From Accumulibacter sp. (GTDB lineage: Bacteria > Pseudomonadota > Gammaproteobacteria > Burkholderiales > Rhodocyclaceae): 64,000 bases of DNA. The DNA lies in the NCBI GenBank assembly GCA_024235715.1, contig JACKLW010000005.1, positions 682,001 through 746,000 of the forward strand, written 5' to 3'. Positions 1 through 8,442 of the stretch are shown here, in pieces. Every line of letters begins with the position of its first letter. Within the stretch, counting starts at the first letter, position 1. The position numbers and the translations under genes were made by a program. The notes under the pieces are model-generated. The model made no database searches and was not told the DNA's origin. It saw only the letters and a list, made by a program, of their open reading frames with translations.

Positions 1-2
1 CC

Positions 3-752
3 ACCCGGCACCTGCTCAACCAGTTGAAGGCGCGTGCCAAACGCGACAAGCTGGCCACGCCGGAAGCCATCCAGAAAGCGCTGTCGGATGCCATGTACGA
101 GCTGTTGCAGCCGCTCGAGGAAGCACTCGATCCCGCCTCGCACCGACCCTTCATCATCATGATTGCCGGCGTCAACGGTGCGGGCAAGACGACCTCCATC
201 GGCAAACTGGCCAAGCACTTCCAGGCGCAGGGGCTGTCGGTGCTGCTGGCCGCTGGCGACACCTTCCGCGCTGCAGCGCGGGAACAACTGCAGACCTGGG
301 GTGAGCGCAACAACGTCACGGTCATTGCCCAGCAGTCGGGCGACTCGGCGGCGGTGATTTTCGACGCCATCGCCGCAGCCAAGGCGCGCGGCATCGACAT
401 CGTCCTGGCCGACACCGCCGGTCGCCTGCCGACCCAGCTGCATCTGATGGATGAAATCGCCAAGGTGCGACGAGTCATCCAGAAAGCCGACCCTTCCGGA
501 CCACACGAGACCTTGCTGGTACTCGACGCCACTTTCGGCCAGAACACCCTGCAGCAGGTCATCGCTTTCGACAAGGCGATCAAGGTCAGCGGCCTGGTGT
601 TGACCAAGCTCGACGGTACCGCAAAAGGGGGAGTCGTCGCCGCGATCGCACGCCAGTGCCCGAAACCCGTCCGCTTCATCGGCGTCGGCGAAGGCATCGA
701 CGACCTGCGACCCTTCCATGCCCGTGACTTTGTCGATGCGCTGTTCGAGTGA
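3..752 (+). CDS. ftsY: Signal recognition particle receptor FtsY (5' end cut by window)
   Basis: C-terminal NG GTPase domain of FtsY, which docks ribosome-SRP complexes at the inner membrane for co-translational insertion. The frame is open to the left edge, so the true start and the acidic A domain lie outside; about 249 residues remain. Visible GTPase motifs are GVNGAGKTT (G1), DTAGR (G3) and TKLDGTAKGG (G4), with the typical ending FIGVGEGIDDL. Its stop overlaps the ftsE start by 4 bp (GTGA), so translation of ftsY, ftsE and ftsX is probably coupled. This gene order is common in proteobacteria. Confidence 0.97.
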   Translation, partial: TRHLLNQLKARAKRDKLATPEAIQKALSDAMYELLQPLEEALDPASHRPFIIMIAGVNGAGKTTSIGKLAKHFQAQGLSVLLAAGDTFRAAAREQLQTWGERNNVTVIAQQSGDSAAVIFDAIAAAKARGIDIVLADTAGRLPTQLHLMDEIAKVRRVIQKADPSGPHETLLVLDATFGQNTLQQVIAFDKAIKVSGLVLTKLDGTAKGGVVAAIARQCPKPVRFIGVGEGIDDLRPFHARDFVDALFE

Positions 753-1438
753 TTACTGCCAACGCCGTCACCAAACGCTACCCGCAAGGCCATGAAGCGC
801 TCAAGAATGTGAGCTTCGAGATCACTGCCGGGGAAATGGTCTTCCTGACCGGCCACTCGGGCGCCGGCAAATCGACGCTGTTCAAGCTGCTGGCGGCGAT
901 CGAGCGCCCGACCACGGGCAGCATCGTGATCAACGGCCAGAATCTCGCTGCCCTGCGCAGGAAGGCCATCCCTTACCTGCGACGCAAGCTGGGCCTCATT
1001 TTTCAGGACCAGAAGCTGCTATTCGACCGCTCGGTTCTCGACAACGTCCTCCTGCCGCTGTCGATCGTCGGCCATCCGCCCAAGGATGCGCCGCGCCGGG
1101 CGCAGGCTGCACTCGCCAAGGTCGGCCTGCACAACCGGGACCGGGCGTTTCCGATCACCCTCTCCGGCGGCGAGCAGCAGCGACTGGCAATTGCTCGCGC
1201 GGTGGTCAACCGCCCGGCAATCATCCTCGCCGACGAACCGACGGCCAACCTCGATGCCGCATCGGCGGTCGAAATCCTCGACATCTTTCACGCCTTCCAA
1301 CAGGTCGGGGTAACCGTGGTCATCGCTACCCACGACCCGCTGATCATGGCCAGGCTGAATCCACGCGTCCTCCGCCTCGATCAGGGCGAAATGAACGAAA
1401 TGACATGGGGTCAGTTCGCGGCCGGTCTCGCGCCATGA
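749..1438 (+). CDS. ftsE: Cell division ATP-binding protein FtsE
   Basis: ABC-type ATPase of about 229 residues, the normal family length. With FtsX it controls periplasmic peptidoglycan hydrolases at the division septum. Walker A is GHSGAGKST (near residue 35), the signature is LSGGEQQR and Walker B is ILADEPT, followed by the H-loop ATHD. It starts at GTG 749, overlapping the ftsY stop, and its stop overlaps the ftsX ATG (ATGA at 1435-1438). FtsE sits on the cytoplasmic face bound to FtsX. The call is secure from motifs and context. Confidence 0.97.
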   Translation: MITANAVTKRYPQGHEALKNVSFEITAGEMVFLTGHSGAGKSTLFKLLAAIERPTTGSIVINGQNLAALRRKAIPYLRRKLGLIFQDQKLLFDRSVLDNVLLPLSIVGHPPKDAPRRAQAALAKVGLHNRDRAFPITLSGGEQQRLAIARAVVNRPAIILADEPTANLDAASAVEILDIFHAFQQVGVTVVIATHDPLIMARLNPRVLRLDQGEMNEMTWGQFAAGLAP

Positions 1439-2334
1439 CGACCTGGCTCATTCAGCATCTGACCGCCTTGCGTGATGCGCTGCGTCGCCTGGCCGGTGCG
1501 CCGCTGAATACCCTGCTCTCGCTAGTGGTGATCGGCGTCGCGCTGACTCTGCCGACGGCCGGCTGGCTGGCCATCGAGAACCTTCGTGCGGTCACCGGCG
1601 ACACGCCCGGTGTTCAGCAGATCAGCATCTTCCTGAGCGTCGATGCCAGTCAGGGCGAGGTCACCGAGATCGCTTCGCGACTGCAGGAAACGAACCCTGG
1701 AAGCTGGCGCTTCGTGGCACGCGACGAAGCGCTCAAGCGCTTGCAGCAATCCGAAGGGATGGCGGAAATCGTCGGCAGCCTGCCGAAAAACCCCCTGCCC
1801 GACGCCTTTGTCGTCACCCCGACGGATTCGCAGCCCGCGTCCCTCGAACGCCTGGCGCAGACCTTTGCCGGCTGGCCAAAGGTGGCGCACGTTCAGCTCG
1901 ATTCCGCCTGGGTAAAACGGCTCGACGCCCTGCTCCGTCTTGGCAGGCTGATCGTCATGCTGCTGGCCGTGCTTTTTGCCGGTGCGCTGGTGGCCATTAC
2001 CTTCAACACCATTCGCCTGCAGATCCTTGCGCGGGCGGCCGAGATCGAGGTGGCGAAACTGATCGGCGCGACGAATACCTACATCCAGCGGCCGCTGCAC
2101 TACTTCGGAATGCTGCAAGGTGCTCTTGGCGGCCTGTGCGCCGCACTGCTGGTCACCACCGGCAGCCATCTCCTGAGCGCGCCGGTCGCCGAACTGGCGC
2201 GGCTCTATGGTGGCACTTTCACGCTGCAGGGACTGTCGACGATCGATATCGCTGCCCTGGCGGCGGTCGGCGGCGGGCTCGGCTGGCTGGGGGCGAAGAT
2301 CTCGGCGCTGATTCACCTGCGGCGCATCAGCTAG
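1435..2334 (+). CDS. ftsX: Cell division protein FtsX
   Basis: Integral membrane partner of FtsE, about 299 residues. A long first transmembrane segment lies near residues 20-45. It is followed by a periplasmic domain of about 130 residues and three further hydrophobic segments near 175-200, 225-255 and 265-290, which is the MacB/FtsX topology. An upstream in-frame start at 1405 is possible, but ATG 1435 forms the ATGA overlap with ftsE and matches the usual N terminus, so it is preferred. It transmits ATP hydrolysis by FtsE to amidase activators outside the membrane. Confidence 0.95.
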   Translation: MTTWLIQHLTALRDALRRLAGAPLNTLLSLVVIGVALTLPTAGWLAIENLRAVTGDTPGVQQISIFLSVDASQGEVTEIASRLQETNPGSWRFVARDEALKRLQQSEGMAEIVGSLPKNPLPDAFVVTPTDSQPASLERLAQTFAGWPKVAHVQLDSAWVKRLDALLRLGRLIVMLLAVLFAGALVAITFNTIRLQILARAAEIEVAKLIGATNTYIQRPLHYFGMLQGALGGLCAALLVTTGSHLLSAPVAELARLYGGTFTLQGLSTIDIAALAAVGGGLGWLGAKISALIHLRRIS

Positions 2335-2378
2335 CCGCGCCCTGGCGACAGCGCGCAGGAAGCCGGGGGGAGGCTCAC

Positions 2379-2753
2379 CTACCCGAACAAGACGCAGGCC
2401 CAGATGGCGAGCACGTTGAGCAAGGCCAGCAGCACAGCCGCACTGCCAATGTCCTTGGCACGCTTCGCCAGGGGATGGCTGTCGAGGGAAATGCGGTCTA
2501 CGGTTGCCTCGATGGCAGAGTTGAGCAGTTCCACGATCAGCACCAGCAACACGCTGCCGACCATCAGGGCGAGCCCGACTCCGTGCGGCGCAAGAAAGAT
2601 CGCCAGCGGTATCAGCAGCGTGGCGAGCAGCACTTCCTGGCGAAAAGCGTCTTCGGCCAGATAGGCGGCGCGCAGCCCGGCCAGCGAATAGTGGAAAGCA
2701 TTCCACACTCGCCGCAGACCGGTCTGCCCCTTGAAGGGGCTTTCGTCCGACAC
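2379..2753 (-). CDS. dgkA: Diacylglycerol kinase (DgkA type)
   Basis: Small trimeric inner-membrane kinase, about 124 residues (the E. coli enzyme is about 121). It phosphorylates diacylglycerol released during membrane-derived glucan or lipid A modification. The catalytic signature ELLNSAIEATVDR and three hydrophobic helices are present. The reading frame extends further upstream, but GTG 2753 is preceded by a good ribosome site (AAGGAGA) and gives the family N terminus. It lies convergent to ftsX with only 44 bp between stops. Confidence 0.92.
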   Translation of the reverse strand: MSDESPFKGQTGLRRVWNAFHYSLAGLRAAYLAEDAFRQEVLLATLLIPLAIFLAPHGVGLALMVGSVLLVLIVELLNSAIEATVDRISLDSHPLAKRAKDIGSAAVLLALLNVLAIWACVLFG

Positions 2754-2844
2754 GCGACTCTCCTTGTCTTTGGTCGATGGCCGGCAAGTATAACTGCCAG
2801 GCCAGAGAGGGCGGCGGGCAATGCGGCATAGCCGCAGCGCCGAG

Positions 2845-2874
2845 CTGTCATCTCGCACAGCGCTTCGCTAAAAT
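2845..2874 (+). promoter_or_regulatory. Candidate sigma-70 promoter of rpiA
   Basis: CTGTCA (2845-2850) and TAAAAT (2869-2874) are spaced 18 bp apart, 36 bp before the chosen rpiA start. TA(A/G)AAT followed by G recurs before several genes in this window. It is a sequence match only. Confidence 0.4.
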
Positions 2875-2910
2875 GCCGGCTCTCCAGCAACGATGAGGCC
2901 GCGCTCGGCG

Positions 2911-3573
2911 ATGATCCAGGATGAACTGAAACGAAATGTCGCGCGCGCGGCTATCGCCCATATTGTCGCAGGCGAGATCGTCGGCGTCGGGACCGGCTCG
3001 ACGGCCAACTTCTTCATCGATGAACTGGCGGCAATCAGACATCTCATCCGCGGGGCGGTAGCGAGTTCCGAAGGAACCAGACGACGACTCGAAGGACACG
3101 GCATTGCCGTTCTCGATCTCAACGAAGTGGAGCGGATCCCGGTGTACGTGGACGGCGCCGACGAGATCAACGCCGCGCTGCAGATGATCAAGGGTGGTGG
3201 CGGTGCGCTGACCCGCGAAAAGATCGTCGCCGCGGTGTCCGGGAAATTCGTCTGCATCGCTGACGGCAGCAAGCTGGTGCCGACGCTCGGACACTTCCCG
3301 CTACCGGTTGAAGTCATTCCGATGGCCCTCGGCCACGTCCGCCGCGAGCTGACGGCGATCGGCGGACGGCCAGAACTGCGCGGGGATTTTGTCACCGACA
3401 ACGGCAACCTGATCGTCGACGTCCGGGGACTCGAGATCACCGACGCGATCGCACTGGAAACACGGCTCAACCAGATCGTCGGGGTGGTGACCAACGGCCT
3501 CTTCGCCCATCGGCCCGCGGATGTCTGCCTGCTCGGAACGGCGGACGGCGTGCAGACCCTGACTGCAAAGTGA
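2911..3573 (+). CDS. rpiA: Ribose-5-phosphate isomerase A
   Basis: Interconverts ribose 5-phosphate and ribulose 5-phosphate in the pentose phosphate pathway. About 220 residues, matching the usual 219. Family motifs are [12 protein letters not shown] (phosphate loop), YVDGADEIN (catalytic aspartates) and [11 protein letters not shown]. An ATG at 2893 is in frame, but ATG 2911 gives the standard start MIQDELKR and is preferred; neither has a strong ribosome site. It is a single cytoplasmic enzyme, divergent from dgkA and convergent with yggX. Confidence 0.95.
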   Translation: MIQDELKRNVARAAIAHIVAGEIVGVGTGSTANFFIDELAAIRHLIRGAVASSEGTRRRLEGHGIAVLDLNEVERIPVYVDGADEINAALQMIKGGGGALTREKIVAAVSGKFVCIADGSKLVPTLGHFPLPVEVIPMALGHVRRELTAIGGRPELRGDFVTDNGNLIVDVRGLEITDAIALETRLNQIVGVVTNGLFAHRPADVCLLGTADGVQTLTAK

Positions 3574-3722
3574 CCAATCCACCCACCTGACTCGCGGCAG
3601 GCACTGGCCAACGCGATGCCGACCAGCGGTTATCACTGCCGCATCGAGGCACCGCGGTCAGCCTACGCCGTATCCGCCGTGCCTCGAAATGACGCTGGCG
3701 GCGCGCCACGGTCGGATGTCGA

Positions 3723-3995
3723 CTACGGCCTGGGTGGCACGTAGCCCTGCACCGCATCTGCACCGCTACCGAAGAAGTGCCTCTCCAACTGCTCGGCCAG
3801 ATACTTGCGATGTGCCGCATCGGCAAGGTTCAGACGATTCTCGTTGATGATCATGGTCTGCATGCGCACCCATTGCTGCCATCCTTCCTTGGACACCGAT
3901 TCATAAATCCGCTTGCCCAACTCGCCCGGATAGGGCGGAAAATCCAGGCCTTCAGCCTCACGACCCAGCTTGATGCAGTTAACCATTCTTGTCAT
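3723..3995 (-). CDS. yggX: Probable Fe(2+)-trafficking protein YggX
   Basis: About 90 residues starting [11 protein letters not shown] with the conserved Cys, then [13 protein letters not shown] and [11 protein letters not shown], all hallmarks of the YggX family. The protein helps protect or repair oxygen-sensitive Fe-S clusters. ATG 3995 is preceded by GGAGTGA; an upstream in-frame extension is ignored. It lies 96 bp downstream of argA on the same strand, with a perfect 10-bp hairpin in the gap, so co-transcription may be attenuated. Confidence 0.93.
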   Translation of the reverse strand: MTRMVNCIKLGREAEGLDFPPYPGELGKRIYESVSKEGWQQWVRMQTMIINENRLNLADAAHRKYLAEQLERHFFGSGADAVQGYVPPRP

Positions 3996-4012
3996 GCAAC
4001 TCACTCCTAGAG

Positions 4013-4037
4013 CACTCTGCGGCGTTCCCGCAGAGTG
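4013..4037. terminator. Perfect 10-bp stem-loop between argA and yggX
   Basis: CACTCTGCGG (4013-4022) pairs perfectly with CCGCAGAGTG (4028-4037) around a 5-nt loop. It lies after the argA stop and 18 bp before the yggX start, read leftward. No T-run follows on the minus strand, so this is either an imperfect terminator or attenuator, or an RNA-stability element. Confidence 0.45.
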
Positions 4038-4091
4038 AGACATTGTCCGCCCCCCTGGCCTGCTGGCCAGAAAGGAGCAACCGAAAAAAAC

Positions 4092-5411
4092 CTAAAGATC
4101 CTTGATCAGCACCTTGGAACGACGCTGCAGGTTATAGACCAGCCGCTTCTCGGCCGGCAACTGATCAATCGTACGCACGCGATACCCGCGCTCCTTGAAC
4201 CACTGCGAGGTCACTGTCGTGAGCACGAACAGGCGCTTGACGCCATCGGCACGCGCGCGGGCCTCGATGCGCTTCATCAGCAGGGCACCGTATCCCCAGC
4301 GACGGTAATGCGGATGTACAGCCACGCAAGCCAGTTCGGCCTCCTCTCCACCATAGGGATAGAGCGCGGCGCAGGCAACGATCACCCGATCGTGCTCAAC
4401 GACCGAAAAACGCGATATCTCACGTTCCAGCAACTCGCGTGAACGGCGTACCAGCGAGCCGTCTTCCTCGAGCGGTTCGATCAGCGCCACCAGGCCACCG
4501 ATGTCGTCGGGTCGTGCGTCGCGCAGTTGCTCGAGCGATTCGCGGCTGATCACCGTGCCCACGCCATCACGGGTAAATAATTCACGCAGCAGCGTGCCGT
4601 CCTCGTCGTAGCCGATCAGATGCACCCGGCCGACGCCCGCCCTGCCGGCACGCACCGCGCAAGGAAGATAGCGCTTGAGGTCGCTCGACAGCCAGTCGCC
4701 GAGGCTGAAAAGACGCTCGGCCGCGTCCACTGTCAATTCATCGAGCAGCGCCCCGTCAATGTCGGTGGCACCGGGGCTGTCGGTCAGAAAGATGAGCTTG
4801 TCCACCGGCAAGGCGGTGGCGACGGCCTCGGCCACCTGTTCCATGGCCAGGTTGAAGATCTCTCCGGTCGGACTCGAGCCGAGGCATGACAACAGAACGA
4901 TGTTGCCCAGGCCCAGCTGCGCGCGAATCCCGTCACCATCAACCTTGCGCACCTGGCCCGAATACTGCAGGTCAACGCCATCGACCACCCCGACCGGCCG
5001 CGCGGTGACGAAGTTGCCACCGACCACCCTGATCGTGCTGTTGGCCATCGGCGTATCCGCGAGGCCCTGCGAGAGCAGGGCCTCGATCCTCACGTAGATA
5101 CTGCCCACCGCGTCGATCGCGCAGTCGAGGGCGCTGGCATCGGTGACCCGATAGTTTCCGTGATAGACCGACTCCAGCCCTTTTTGCCGCAACAGGTCCT
5201 CGATCTGTGGCCGGGCGCCGTGTACCAGAACGAGGCGCACGCCGAGCGCCGCCAGGAGGTTGACGTCGTAGGCCAGGGTACGCGCCAGCGTCCCGGCAAT
5301 TGCCTTGCCGCCAAAAGCGATCAGAAAGGTCTTGCCGCGAAACAGATTGACGTACGGCGCGACCGAACGGAACCAGGCAACGAAGTGGGCAGAGCTGCAG
5401 TCGTCGGACAT
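4092..5411 (-). CDS. argA: Amino-acid N-acetyltransferase (N-acetylglutamate synthase)
   Basis: First step of arginine synthesis: acetyl-CoA plus glutamate gives N-acetylglutamate. At 439 residues it has the ArgA two-domain layout. An amino-acid-kinase-like domain covers roughly residues 20-290 (FGGKAIAG, LVHGARPQIE) and a C-terminal GNAT domain roughly 295-439 (acetyl-CoA loop RRWGYGALLMKRIE). The kinase-like domain is expected to bind arginine as feedback inhibitor. The start is one base from the pap stop upstream, so rsmE-pap-argA-yggX is probably one leftward transcript. Confidence 0.95.
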   Translation of the reverse strand: MSDDCSSAHFVAWFRSVAPYVNLFRGKTFLIAFGGKAIAGTLARTLAYDVNLLAALGVRLVLVHGARPQIEDLLRQKGLESVYHGNYRVTDASALDCAIDAVGSIYVRIEALLSQGLADTPMANSTIRVVGGNFVTARPVGVVDGVDLQYSGQVRKVDGDGIRAQLGLGNIVLLSCLGSSPTGEIFNLAMEQVAEAVATALPVDKLIFLTDSPGATDIDGALLDELTVDAAERLFSLGDWLSSDLKRYLPCAVRAGRAGVGRVHLIGYDEDGTLLRELFTRDGVGTVISRESLEQLRDARPDDIGGLVALIEPLEEDGSLVRRSRELLEREISRFSVVEHDRVIVACAALYPYGGEEAELACVAVHPHYRRWGYGALLMKRIEARARADGVKRLFVLTTVTSQWFKERGYRVRTIDQLPAEKRLVYNLQRRSKVLIKDL

Positions 5412-5412
5412 G

Positions 5413-7074
5413 TTACATCGCGGGTTCGGCCTTTTCGGAGGCCTGATCGTCCCTGGCCTCCTTCGGCGCCTTGGCCTCCCTGGCCTCCTTCGGCGCCTTG
5501 GCCTCCTTGGCCTCCTTGGCCTCCTTGGCCTCCTTGGCCTCCTTGGCCTCCTTGGACTTCGACTCCTTGGAAGCCTTCGGCTCCTTCATCGGCTCGACAT
5601 CCAACTCCTTCTCGACACGTTCGCAGATGGTGCGGATGATCTTGACGCGCGCAAAATACTTGTCGTTGGCCTCGACGACCGTCCACGGCGCGGTTCCCGA
5701 ACTGGTGCGGTCGATCATGTCGCAAACGGCCTCATGGTACTGCCCGGCTTTCTCGCGATTGCGCCAGTCTTCCTCGGTGATCTTGAAGCGCTTGTGCTCG
5801 ACCTCCGCGCGCCCCTCGAAACGGCTGAGTTGCTCCTCATCGCTGATCTGCAGCCAGAACTTGATGACGATTCCACCGGCATGCCAAATGTCGTGTTCGA
5901 AATCATTGATTTCGGCATAGGCCCTCGACCAGTCGGCTTCGCTGCAGAAGCCTTCGACCCGCTCGACGAGCACCCGGCCGTACCAGGTGCGGTCGAAAAT
6001 GGTTACCCGGCCGAGGCGCGGCATATGCCGCCAGAAACGCCACAGGTAGGGATGGGCGAGTTCCTCCTCGGTCGGTGCGGCAACCGGGATGATCCGGTAC
6101 TGGCGGGCGTCCATCGCCGACATCACCCGGCGAATGGCACCTCCCTTGCCGGCGGCATCCGAGCCCTCGAAAGCGAGGATCAATGCGCGCTTGCTGAATG
6201 CCGGGTGACGCATCAGCTCCGCCAGGCGCCCCTGCCATTTGGCAAGCTCGGTCGAATAGACATTCTTTGGCAGACTCTGCGACAGGTCAAGCGCACTGAG
6301 CACGTCCAGACTGTCGATGCGCGGCGTAAGCGGCGGAGCCACTGGCGCACTCTGCTCGCGCTTGTCAGCCAGGCGCTTCTGAATCGCTTCGAGTACGGTC
6401 TTGCCGACGGTCAGGGAGCGGTAACGGTCGTCCGTACCCTCGACGATGATCCATGGCGCGCCCGGAGTGCTCGTCGTACGCAACAGGTGTCCGGCGACTT
6501 CCTGCAACTTGTCGTAGGTCTTCAGGCGATCCCAGCTGGCCTTGGTCACCCGCCACTTGGTCAGGGGATTGGCTTCGATCGACTTCAGACGCTCCTGCTG
6601 CGCGTTCTTCGAGAGGTGTATCCAGAACTTGAGGATCAGGGCACCCTCGTTGACCAGCATCGCTTCGAAACGATTGAGCCGGTCCATCTTCTGGTCGAAG
6701 TCGGCACGCGAAATTTCGTTGGCGATGCGCTCGGCGATCGGGTGCGAATACCAGGAGCCGGCAAAGATCCCGACGCGGCCGTTGCGCGGCAGCGCCCGCC
6801 AGTAGCGCCACATCGACGGACGCGCCTTTTCTTCGGCGGTCGGCGCGTAGAAGGCATGGGTCGACAGGTAGCGCGGATCCATCCACTCGTAGAGCGCGTT
6901 GATCGTCTCGCCCTTGCCCGACCCATCGACGCCGCTGATCAGGATGATTACCGGAAAGCTGCCATTGTCGCGCAACAGCCCCTGTGCTTCGAGCAGGGCC
7001 GCGCGCAGCGCGGGCACCTCCTCGCGATACGTCGCCTTGTCGATCTTGTGTCCCAGCTCGGCCGATTCAAACAT
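5413..7074 (-). CDS. pap: Polyphosphate:AMP phosphotransferase (two-domain PPK2, class II)
   Basis: Uses polyphosphate to phosphorylate AMP to ADP. At 553 residues it holds two PPK2 domains, about 1-245 and 275-495. Domain 1 has a Walker A-like SGVDGSGKG, but at the Walker B position it reads IFAGSWYS, without the catalytic Asp. Domain 2 has EGSDAAGKGG and IFDRTWYGR and should be the active one, as in known PAP proteins. The last 60 residues are a Lys/Glu/Ala-rich tail coded by a minisatellite, absent from shorter family members of about 475. A strong ribosome site (GGAGGTGA) precedes ATG 7074, and the start overlaps the end of rsmE. The gene fits a polyphosphate-accumulating lifestyle (inference). 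Confidence 0.93.
   Translation of the reverse strand: MFESAELGHKIDKATYREEVPALRAALLEAQGLLRDNGSFPVIILISGVDGSGKGETINALYEWMDPRYLSTHAFYAPTAEEKARPSMWRYWRALPRNGRVGIFAGSWYSHPIAERIANEISRADFDQKMDRLNRFEAMLVNEGALILKFWIHLSKNAQQERLKSIEANPLTKWRVTKASWDRLKTYDKLQEVAGHLLRTTSTPGAPWIIVEGTDDRYRSLTVGKTVLEAIQKRLADKREQSAPVAPPLTPRIDSLDVLSALDLSQSLPKNVYSTELAKWQGRLAELMRHPAFSKRALILAFEGSDAAGKGGAIRRVMSAMDARQYRIIPVAAPTEEELAHPYLWRFWRHMPRLGRVTIFDRTWYGRVLVERVEGFCSEADWSRAYAEINDFEHDIWHAGGIVIKFWLQISDEEQLSRFEGRAEVEHKRFKITEEDWRNREKAGQYHEAVCDMIDRTSSGTAPWTVVEANDKYFARVKIIRTICERVEKELDVEPMKEPKASKESKSKEAKEAKEAKEAKEAKEAKAPKEAREAKAPKEARDDQASEKAEPAM
5501..5554. repeat. 9-bp minisatellite, six perfect copies
   Basis: Six head-to-tail copies of GCCTCCTTG, coding Lys-Glu-Ala units on the minus strand in the pap tail. 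Degenerate copies flank it on both sides (about 5460-5500 and 5555-5590). Perfect in-frame repeats like this commonly vary in copy number between strains. Confidence 0.95.
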
Positions 7075-7831
7075 CAGTCACCTCCTCCTTCAAGTCACCC
7101 CACAAAAACTGGATTGCCGCAAGCGCCGCCAAGCCAGCCGTCTCGGTGCGCAGAATACGCGGTCCGAGCCGTAGTGACAAAAAACCGCAGCGCGACGCCA
7201 GTTGCATCTCCTCCGGCGCCAGCCCTCCCTCGGCGCCAATCAACAGTTCAACATGCGCGCCGGCGACCGGCGCTGGCAGCGTCGCCAGAGAGCATCGAGC
7301 CGCTGGCGCGAGCATCAGGCGCACGGCGCCCGGCTGCGGCGCTCGCGACAGCCATTCCTCAAGGCTCTCGGGTGCGGCGACTTCCGGGAGACGGTTTCGT
7401 CCGCACTGTTCGCAGGCAGCCGTTACGACACCGCGCCAGTGCTCGAGCCGACGCTGGGCACGCTCATCGGCAAGGCGCACGACACTGCGCCGTGAAATTA
7501 CGGGCACGATCCGGTCAACGCCAAGTTCAACGGCCTTCTGAACCGTCAGGTCCATCTTTTCACCCGCCTGCAGGGCCTGCACAAGGGTGATCGAAAGCGT
7601 CGATTCGCGCTCGACGGCCAGCCAGTGGCGCACCTCGACGCTGACGCGCGCGCGCTCTACCGCGGTGATTCGGGCCGAATATTCGCCGCCAGCGCCGTTG
7701 AACAGGGTCAGGCCATCGCCGCTTCGCAGACGCAAAACCCTGGTCGCATGATGCGCGACACGTTCCGGCAAAGCGGTGCGTTCGCCAACCGCGAGCGGCA
7801 TGGGGCAATGAAAACGGGGATCATTCACCAT
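7067..7831 (-). CDS. rsmE: 16S rRNA (uracil(1498)-N(3))-methyltransferase
   Basis: SPOUT-fold methyltransferase that modifies U1498 in helix 44 of 16S rRNA. About 254 residues, normal length. Characteristic motifs are QALQAGEKMDLTVQKAVELGV, the SAM-binding knot LLIGAEGGLAPEE, and the ending LRLGPRILRTETAGLAALAAI. Its last 8 bp overlap the start of pap, so the two are likely coupled. It is divergent from the thioredoxin-like gene; a minus-strand TATAAT at 7835-7840 is too close to its ATG to be its promoter unless the mRNA is leaderless. Confidence 0.95.
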   Translation of the reverse strand: MVNDPRFHCPMPLAVGERTALPERVAHHATRVLRLRSGDGLTLFNGAGGEYSARITAVERARVSVEVRHWLAVERESTLSITLVQALQAGEKMDLTVQKAVELGVDRIVPVISRRSVVRLADERAQRRLEHWRGVVTAACEQCGRNRLPEVAAPESLEEWLSRAPQPGAVRLMLAPAARCSLATLPAPVAGAHVELLIGAEGGLAPEEMQLASRCGFLSLRLGPRILRTETAGLAALAAIQFLWGDLKEEVTDV

Positions 7832-7833
7832 GG

Positions 7834-7842
7834 TATTATAAA
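7834..7842 (+). promoter_or_regulatory. Candidate -10 region of the thioredoxin-like gene
   Basis: TATTATAAA lies in the 53-bp gap between the divergent genes, about 45 bp before ATG 7885. No convincing -35 is visible at 17 bp. Weak support. Confidence 0.3.
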
Positions 7843-7884
7843 AGCTGGCTAAGTGAATGTTCGTTCTTTGGAGGCGGCTTCGTC

Positions 7885-8436
7885 ATGGCGCTCAGTACAC
7901 CGGTGTGTGACTTCGGCTGGCAAGCCGTAGACTTCGAACTTGAAGACACCAGGAGATCACTGCACACCCCGGCCTCGCTGCGCGGCCCGAACGGCCTGCT
8001 CTTGATGTTCATCTGCAACCACTGCCCCTACGTCAAGGCGATCATCGATCGCCTTGTCCGCGACGCTCGCGAGGTGCAGGACATGGGCATCGGCGTCGCC
8101 GCGATAATGAGCAACGACGCGACTGAATACCCCGAGGATTCCTTTGAAAACATGCAACAACTGGCGAGCCGGCTCGCTTTTTCGTTCCCCTATCTTTACG
8201 ATGCCACGCAGAACGTCGCGCGCCGCTACGGTGCCATCTGCACGCCGGACTTTTTCGGCTTCAACAGCCAGCTCGAACTGCAGTACCGCGGACGTCTCGA
8301 CGCCAGTGGGCGCATGCCGGCGGCAGCCAACTCGCGACGCGAGCTGCTGGAAGCAATGCGCATGGTTGCCGAGACTGGACAGGGTCCGCGCGAGCAGGCT
8401 GCCAGCATCGGTTGCTCGATCAAATGGCGCGCGTAA
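7885..8436 (+). CDS. Thioredoxin-like / AhpC-TSA family protein
   Basis: About 183 residues with a thioredoxin fold like that of peroxiredoxin-related proteins. The redox motif is CNHC at residues 44-47 within LLLMFICNHCPYV, and a cis-Pro region lies near ICTPDFFGF. It has no signal peptide, so it is cytoplasmic. ATG 7885 is preceded by GGAGGCGG. Proteins with the CNHCPYV motif are widespread thiol-disulfide proteins of uncertain substrate. Its stop is 6 bp from the next gene, so the two are probably co-transcribed. Specific function unknown. Confidence 0.85.
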   Translation: MALSTPVCDFGWQAVDFELEDTRRSLHTPASLRGPNGLLLMFICNHCPYVKAIIDRLVRDAREVQDMGIGVAAIMSNDATEYPEDSFENMQQLASRLAFSFPYLYDATQNVARRYGAICTPDFFGFNSQLELQYRGRLDASGRMPAAANSRRELLEAMRMVAETGQGPREQAASIGCSIKWRA

Positions 8437-8442
8437 CTGCCG

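Noticed and set aside
5501-5554. CRISPR-like repeat array
   Set aside because: Units are 9 bp with no spacers and stay in frame with the pap gene.
5305-7590. Plus-strand frame of about 760 codons with Leu-Gly-Leu repeats
   Set aside because: It is the reverse of the pap minisatellite and pap/rsmE coding DNA, not a gene.
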